Shown here piece by piece: positions 16,199 through 18,683 of a stretch of DNA of 18,683 nt (position 1 is the stretch's first letter; every line of letters starts with the position of its first letter). The stretch is from Bacteroidales bacterium UBA5548 (GTDB lineage Bacteria > Bacteroidota > Bacteroidia > Bacteroidales > UBA932), in NCBI GenBank assembly GCA_002425935.1, contig DINE01000024.1, positions 483 to 19,165 of the forward strand. Reading direction: 5' to 3'. Under the pieces are notes generated by a model. That model saw only the letters and a program-made list of their open reading frames with translations. It was not told the DNA's origin and made no database searches. A program made the position numbers and the translations under genes.

Positions 16199-17449
16199 AT
16201 GAATTTATCAGTAATTACAATACTTTCAATCATTGCTTTTCTTATCGTAATACTGCTTCTTGTAGCACTATTACTGTATGCAAAGGCCAAACTGACACCG
16301 TCGGGAGAGGTAAAACTCACCATCAACGGAGGAGAGAAGGAGCTTACCGTCTCTCCGGGTGAGACTGTTCTTACCACACTTTCAAACAACAAAATATTTC
16401 TCCCCTCAGCCTGTGGTGGAGGTGGAACCTGCGGAATGTGCAAATGCCGCGTAACTTCAGGCGGTGGAGAGATCCTTCCTACCGAAGTAGGGTTCTTTAC
16501 CCGCAAACAGCAACAGACACAATGGCGTCTGGGGTGTCAGGTTAAGGTTAAAGAGGATATAGAGGTTGAGGTTCCGGAAGAGGTTCTGGGAATCAAGAAA
16601 TGGGAGACCGAAGTTGTAAGCAACCACAACGTTGCAACATTTATCAAAGAGTTCGTAGTTAAACTCCCTGAGGGTGAACACCTTAAATTCAAATCCGGAG
16701 GTTACATCCAGATTGATATACCCCCATGCGAAGTTGATTTCTCAAAAGACATCGAAGTTGAGAAGGAGTACCACGAAGACTGGGACTCTCTTAAGATATG
16801 GGATCTTAAGATGAAGAACAATGAGCACACCTTCCGTGCCTACTCAATGGCCAACCACCCAGCAGAGGGCAACATAATAATGCTCAATATCCGTATTGCA
16901 ACTCCACCTTGGGACAGAAGCAAAGGCACATTTATGCCTGTGAATCCCGGAGTCTGCTCATCGTACATCTTCTCCCGTAAACCGGGCGACAAGGTAACAA
17001 TTTCGGGCCCTTATGGAGAGTTCTTCATTAAAGATACTCAGAACGAAATTGTATTTATCGGAGGAGGGGCCGGTATGGCGCCAATGCGTTCACACATCTT
17101 CCACCTATTCCACACCGAAAAGACCACCCGCAAGGTGAGCTTCTGGTATGGGGCAAGATCTCTCAGAGAGGTATTCTACGAAGAGGAGTTCCGTGCAATT
17201 GAAAAAGAGTTTCCTAACTTCAAGTTTAACCTTGCCCTCAGCGAACCTAAACCAGAGGACAACTGGACCGGTTATACCGGCTTCATCCATAAAGTTCTTG
17301 AAGACAACTATCTTGGCAAACACGAAGCTCCGGAAGACATTGAATACTACCTATGCGGCCCTCCGATGATGAACAGCGCAGTTACCAACATGCTTGACAA
17401 TCTGGGCGTACCTGAAGAGAACATAGCCTTCGACGACTTCGGCGGCTAA
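16199..17449 (+). CDS. nqrF: Na+-translocating NADH:quinone reductase subunit F (NADH dehydrogenase subunit)
   Basis: Electron-input subunit of 416 residues that oxidises NADH. One N-terminal membrane helix (5-28) anchors it. A plant-type [2Fe-2S] domain (about 36-125) has ligands C72, C78, C81 and C113. A ferredoxin-reductase domain follows, with the FAD-binding RAYSMAN (213-219), GGGAGMAPMRSH (288-299) for NADH binding, YLCGPPMM (384-391) and the C-terminal FDDFGG. The N-terminus is typical (MNLSVITILSIIAF). Initiation is helped by AGGAGGA at 16184-16190, the best Shine-Dalgarno site in the operon. It is the last gene; a strong terminator begins 37 bp after its stop. Confidence 0.97.
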   Translation: MNLSVITILSIIAFLIVILLLVALLLYAKAKLTPSGEVKLTINGGEKELTVSPGETVLTTLSNNKIFLPSACGGGGTCGMCKCRVTSGGGEILPTEVGFFTRKQQQTQWRLGCQVKVKEDIEVEVPEEVLGIKKWETEVVSNHNVATFIKEFVVKLPEGEHLKFKSGGYIQIDIPPCEVDFSKDIEVEKEYHEDWDSLKIWDLKMKNNEHTFRAYSMANHPAEGNIIMLNIRIATPPWDRSKGTFMPVNPGVCSSYIFSRKPGDKVTISGPYGEFFIKDTQNEIVFIGGGAGMAPMRSHIFHLFHTEKTTRKVSFWYGARSLREVFYEEEFRAIEKEFPNFKFNLALSEPKPEDNWTGYTGFIHKVLEDNYLGKHEAPEDIEYYLCGPPMMNSAVTNMLDNLGVPEENIAFDDFGG

Positions 17450-17485
17450 CACACTCCGACGGTTAACATACTAAACACAAAAAAA

Positions 17486-17516
17486 GACCTTTACCAAACC
17501 GTAAAGGTCATTTTTT
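17486..17516 (+). terminator. Intrinsic terminator of the nqr operon
   Basis: The arms gacctttac (17486-17494) and gtaaaggtc (17501-17509) pair perfectly around a 6-nt loop (caaacc). They are preceded by an A run and followed by attttttac with six T. This is a classical rho-independent terminator; with the A run it could also act on the other strand. Confidence 0.85.
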
Positions 17517-17520
17517 ACAT

Positions 17521-17560
17521 CGCAAGCACAAAAATCTCCGCGCAAGCACAAAAATCTCCG
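17521..17560. repeat. 20-bp perfect tandem duplication at the edge of repeat copy B
   Basis: The unit cgcaagcacaaaaatctccg occurs twice in direct succession (17521-17540 and 17541-17560). The last eleven bases of each unit (aaaaatctccg) are also the outermost bases of palindromic repeat copy B, so the second unit runs into that element. This looks like slippage or a remnant of an earlier element end. Confidence 0.85.
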
Positions 17561-17697
17561 CGCCACTTTTGTTTATGTGGCTGTATAGCAACCACTTGAA
17601 AAATAGACTTCAACGAGAATACCTTGAAACTCACTGAAGTCTCTTTTGCAAGCACCTAAAATACAATATGTTGAACAAAAGTGGCGCGGAGATTTTT
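17550..17697. repeat. Palindromic RAYT-associated repeat, copy B (complete)
   Basis: The outer inverted repeat is perfect over 24 bp (17550-17573 with 17674-17697), with core gcgccacttttg. An inner inverted repeat agacttca (17605-17612) / tgaagtct (17635-17642) makes a second hairpin, so the element folds as nested stems with a total length of about 148 bp. Its first 59 comparable bases (17552-17610) match copy C downstream of the transposase in 54 positions. No coding frame of note runs through it. It lies just upstream of the transposase gene, in the same orientation as copy C. Confidence 0.85.
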
Positions 17698-17786
17698 TTG
17701 TTTCTAAATTTATTTTACTTATTCCTAGCATTCAATCAAATAATTTATAGGTAACTATGTATATGATAAAATGGAGGGAAGAAAAG

Positions 17787-18626
17787 ATGAAGAGAATAGA
17801 AAATCGACTTGCTGAGGAGAATAAGAGAAAAAAAGAGAACGAAAAACAGCAAAAGGGTTATTACCCAAGAGTCCAAGAAGGTAGTATTCATCTCTATTTC
17901 AGAGGAAATGGTAGGTTTAATGTCTTTTACGACGATTTTGATAAAATTGAATTCCTTAAACGATGCAATACTGCTGCGGATAAACATGAAACAAAAATTG
18001 AACAAATAGTGCTTATGGACAATCATGTTCATATGCATATTAACACAAAGTCATTAACTCCATTTGCATATAATTTAATTCATGGTTACTCGTACTGGTA
18101 TAACAGGAAACATGGTATTAGCGGTAAACTATTTGAATCCCCATTTAACAGTTCACATAAATCTTCTGAAGAATGGATTTTAAAAAGTATGCTTTATATC
18201 CTCCAAAATCCAATTAGTGCAAGAATTTGTAAACACCCTAAAGAATATCCGTGGAGCTCTTACCACTCATACTTTGCCAGAGGCAATGCCAAGGTCAATC
18301 CGGTGGTAAAGCATGTTAAATTAGATCATTCATTTATTTATGCACGCTATGCAAATCTACAAGATTTTGATAAAGCAATATTGGAAGAGGCTATTAACAT
18401 AATCGAAATAAAGGACTCAAAAAATAAAAAGTGGGAGAAAACACCGGATGCTGAAGTAGTTCGTAAAGCAAATATTATTTTAAATGGCAGAAGTATATTT
18501 CATTTAAACAAATTCGAAATTGAGGCAATCATTTTGGAATTAAGAAATAAGGCCGGAGCGTCATGCAGGCAGATCTCTTCTATTCTTCACCAAAGTTTTG
18601 AGTATGTAAGGAGAGTGTGCAGTTAA
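17787..18626 (+). CDS. REP-associated tyrosine transposase (Y1/HUH, IS200-like)
   Basis: The product has 279 residues from the ATG at 17787. An earlier in-frame ATG at 17757 would add 10, but 17787 is preceded by GGAGGG (17773-17778), the better initiation site. Positions here count from 17757. The Y1 domain spans about 38-175: SIHLYFRGNGRFNVFYDD (43-60), the HUH motif in MDNHVHMHI (87-95, His90 and His92), and a helix HGYSYWYNRKHGISGKLFE (109-127) with the candidate catalytic Tyr (111, 113 or 115). A C-terminal part (about 228-289) with AGASCRQISSILHQSFEYVRRV looks like a helix-turn-helix. This is the layout of RAYT proteins, single-strand DNA nucleases that bind and cut palindromic repeats. 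The N-terminus is a Lys/Glu-rich segment. The stop at 18624-18626 overlaps repeat copy C. The frame is intact, with HUH and Tyr present, so it may be active. Confidence 0.9.
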   Translation: MKRIENRLAEENKRKKENEKQQKGYYPRVQEGSIHLYFRGNGRFNVFYDDFDKIEFLKRCNTAADKHETKIEQIVLMDNHVHMHINTKSLTPFAYNLIHGYSYWYNRKHGISGKLFESPFNSSHKSSEEWILKSMLYILQNPISARICKHPKEYPWSSYHSYFARGNAKVNPVVKHVKLDHSFIYARYANLQDFDKAILEEAINIIEIKDSKNKKWEKTPDAEVVRKANIILNGRSIFHLNKFEIEAIILELRNKAGASCRQISSILHQSFEYVRRVCS

Positions 18627-18683
18627 ATCTCTGCGCCACTTTTGCTTATATGACTGTATACCAACCACTTGAAAAATAGACTT
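18625..18683. repeat. Palindromic RAYT-associated repeat, copy C (truncated by window end)
   Basis: From 18625 the sequence repeats 17552-17610 with 5 mismatches in 59 bases, in the same orientation. It begins with aaatctctgcgccacttttg, whose first two bases form part of the transposase TAA stop. Only the left half is visible; a right arm with caaaagtggcgc is expected about 80 bp past the window end. Confidence 0.85.

Larger units (their letters stand above)
17550..18683 (+). mobile_element. RAYT cassette: Y1 transposase gene flanked by two direct palindromic repeats
   Basis: The transposase gene is bracketed by copies B and C of the same palindromic element in direct orientation, the usual arrangement of REP-associated tyrosine transposases. 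The right copy is cut by the end of the window, so the outer limit is unknown. The segment is visibly more AT-rich than the nqr operon next to it. No target-site duplication could be assigned. Confidence 0.55.

Noticed and set aside
15961..16506. 181-codon minus-strand frame opposite nqrE/nqrF
   Set aside because: It spans the junction of two certain genes on the other strand and shows no domain.
17550..17697. Copy B as a possible small structured RNA gene or riboswitch
   Set aside because: The nested palindrome recurs twice elsewhere in the window with shared ends, which fits a mobile repeat better. It follows a complete terminator and no promoter is evident.
17521..17697. CRISPR-like repeats
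   Set aside because: There are only two contiguous 20-bp units without spacers, no further repeats and no cas genes.

Overview
The window looks like chromosomal DNA from a member of the Bacteroidota, probably Bacteroidales. The signs are TAnnTTTG-type -7 promoter boxes before several genes, mostly weak Shine-Dalgarno sites, a DUF4493/DUF6359-type surface lipoprotein, a complete six-gene Na+-translocating NADH:quinone reductase operon, and a REP-associated Y1 transposase with the protein style of that phylum. No rRNA, tRNA, CRISPR array or phage module was seen.

Layout: 195-626 (+) encodes a small secreted Gly-rich protein. It is followed by a palindromic repeat (copy A, 625-763) that fills the gap to the next gene, which is convergent. 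Three minus-strand genes follow, read from 5492 down to 764: a DUF4493/DUF6359 lipoprotein, a WbpD/WlbB-like left-handed beta-helix acetyltransferase, and a large FAD plus Fe-S 2-hydroxyacid dehydrogenase (YdiJ/GlcD-like). At 5635-8889 (+) lies a 1084-residue fused oxidoreductase that combines what are normally three subunits of HcnABC/hydroxyproline-dehydrogenase-type enzymes. A perfect hairpin at 9013-9045 separates it from a convergent PcrA/UvrD helicase gene (9111-11549, -). Divergent from the helicase is nqrABCDEF (11604-17449, +), with a likely promoter at 11575-11582 and a strong terminator at 17486-17516.

The right end (17521-18683) is the mobile part: a 20-bp tandem duplication, a palindromic repeat (copy B), an AT-rich Y1/HUH transposase gene, and a further repeat (copy C, cut by the window edge) in the same orientation as copy B. 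Copy A, about 17 kb away, shares the ends and the inner hairpin arm. This fits a RAYT with a palindromic repeat family that it may mobilise, and it is the most interesting system here.

Metabolically, the two large flavin/Fe-S oxidoreductases oxidise small organic or amino acids, and NQR couples NADH oxidation to sodium export and quinone reduction. Joint function between them is inference only; they are not in one operon.
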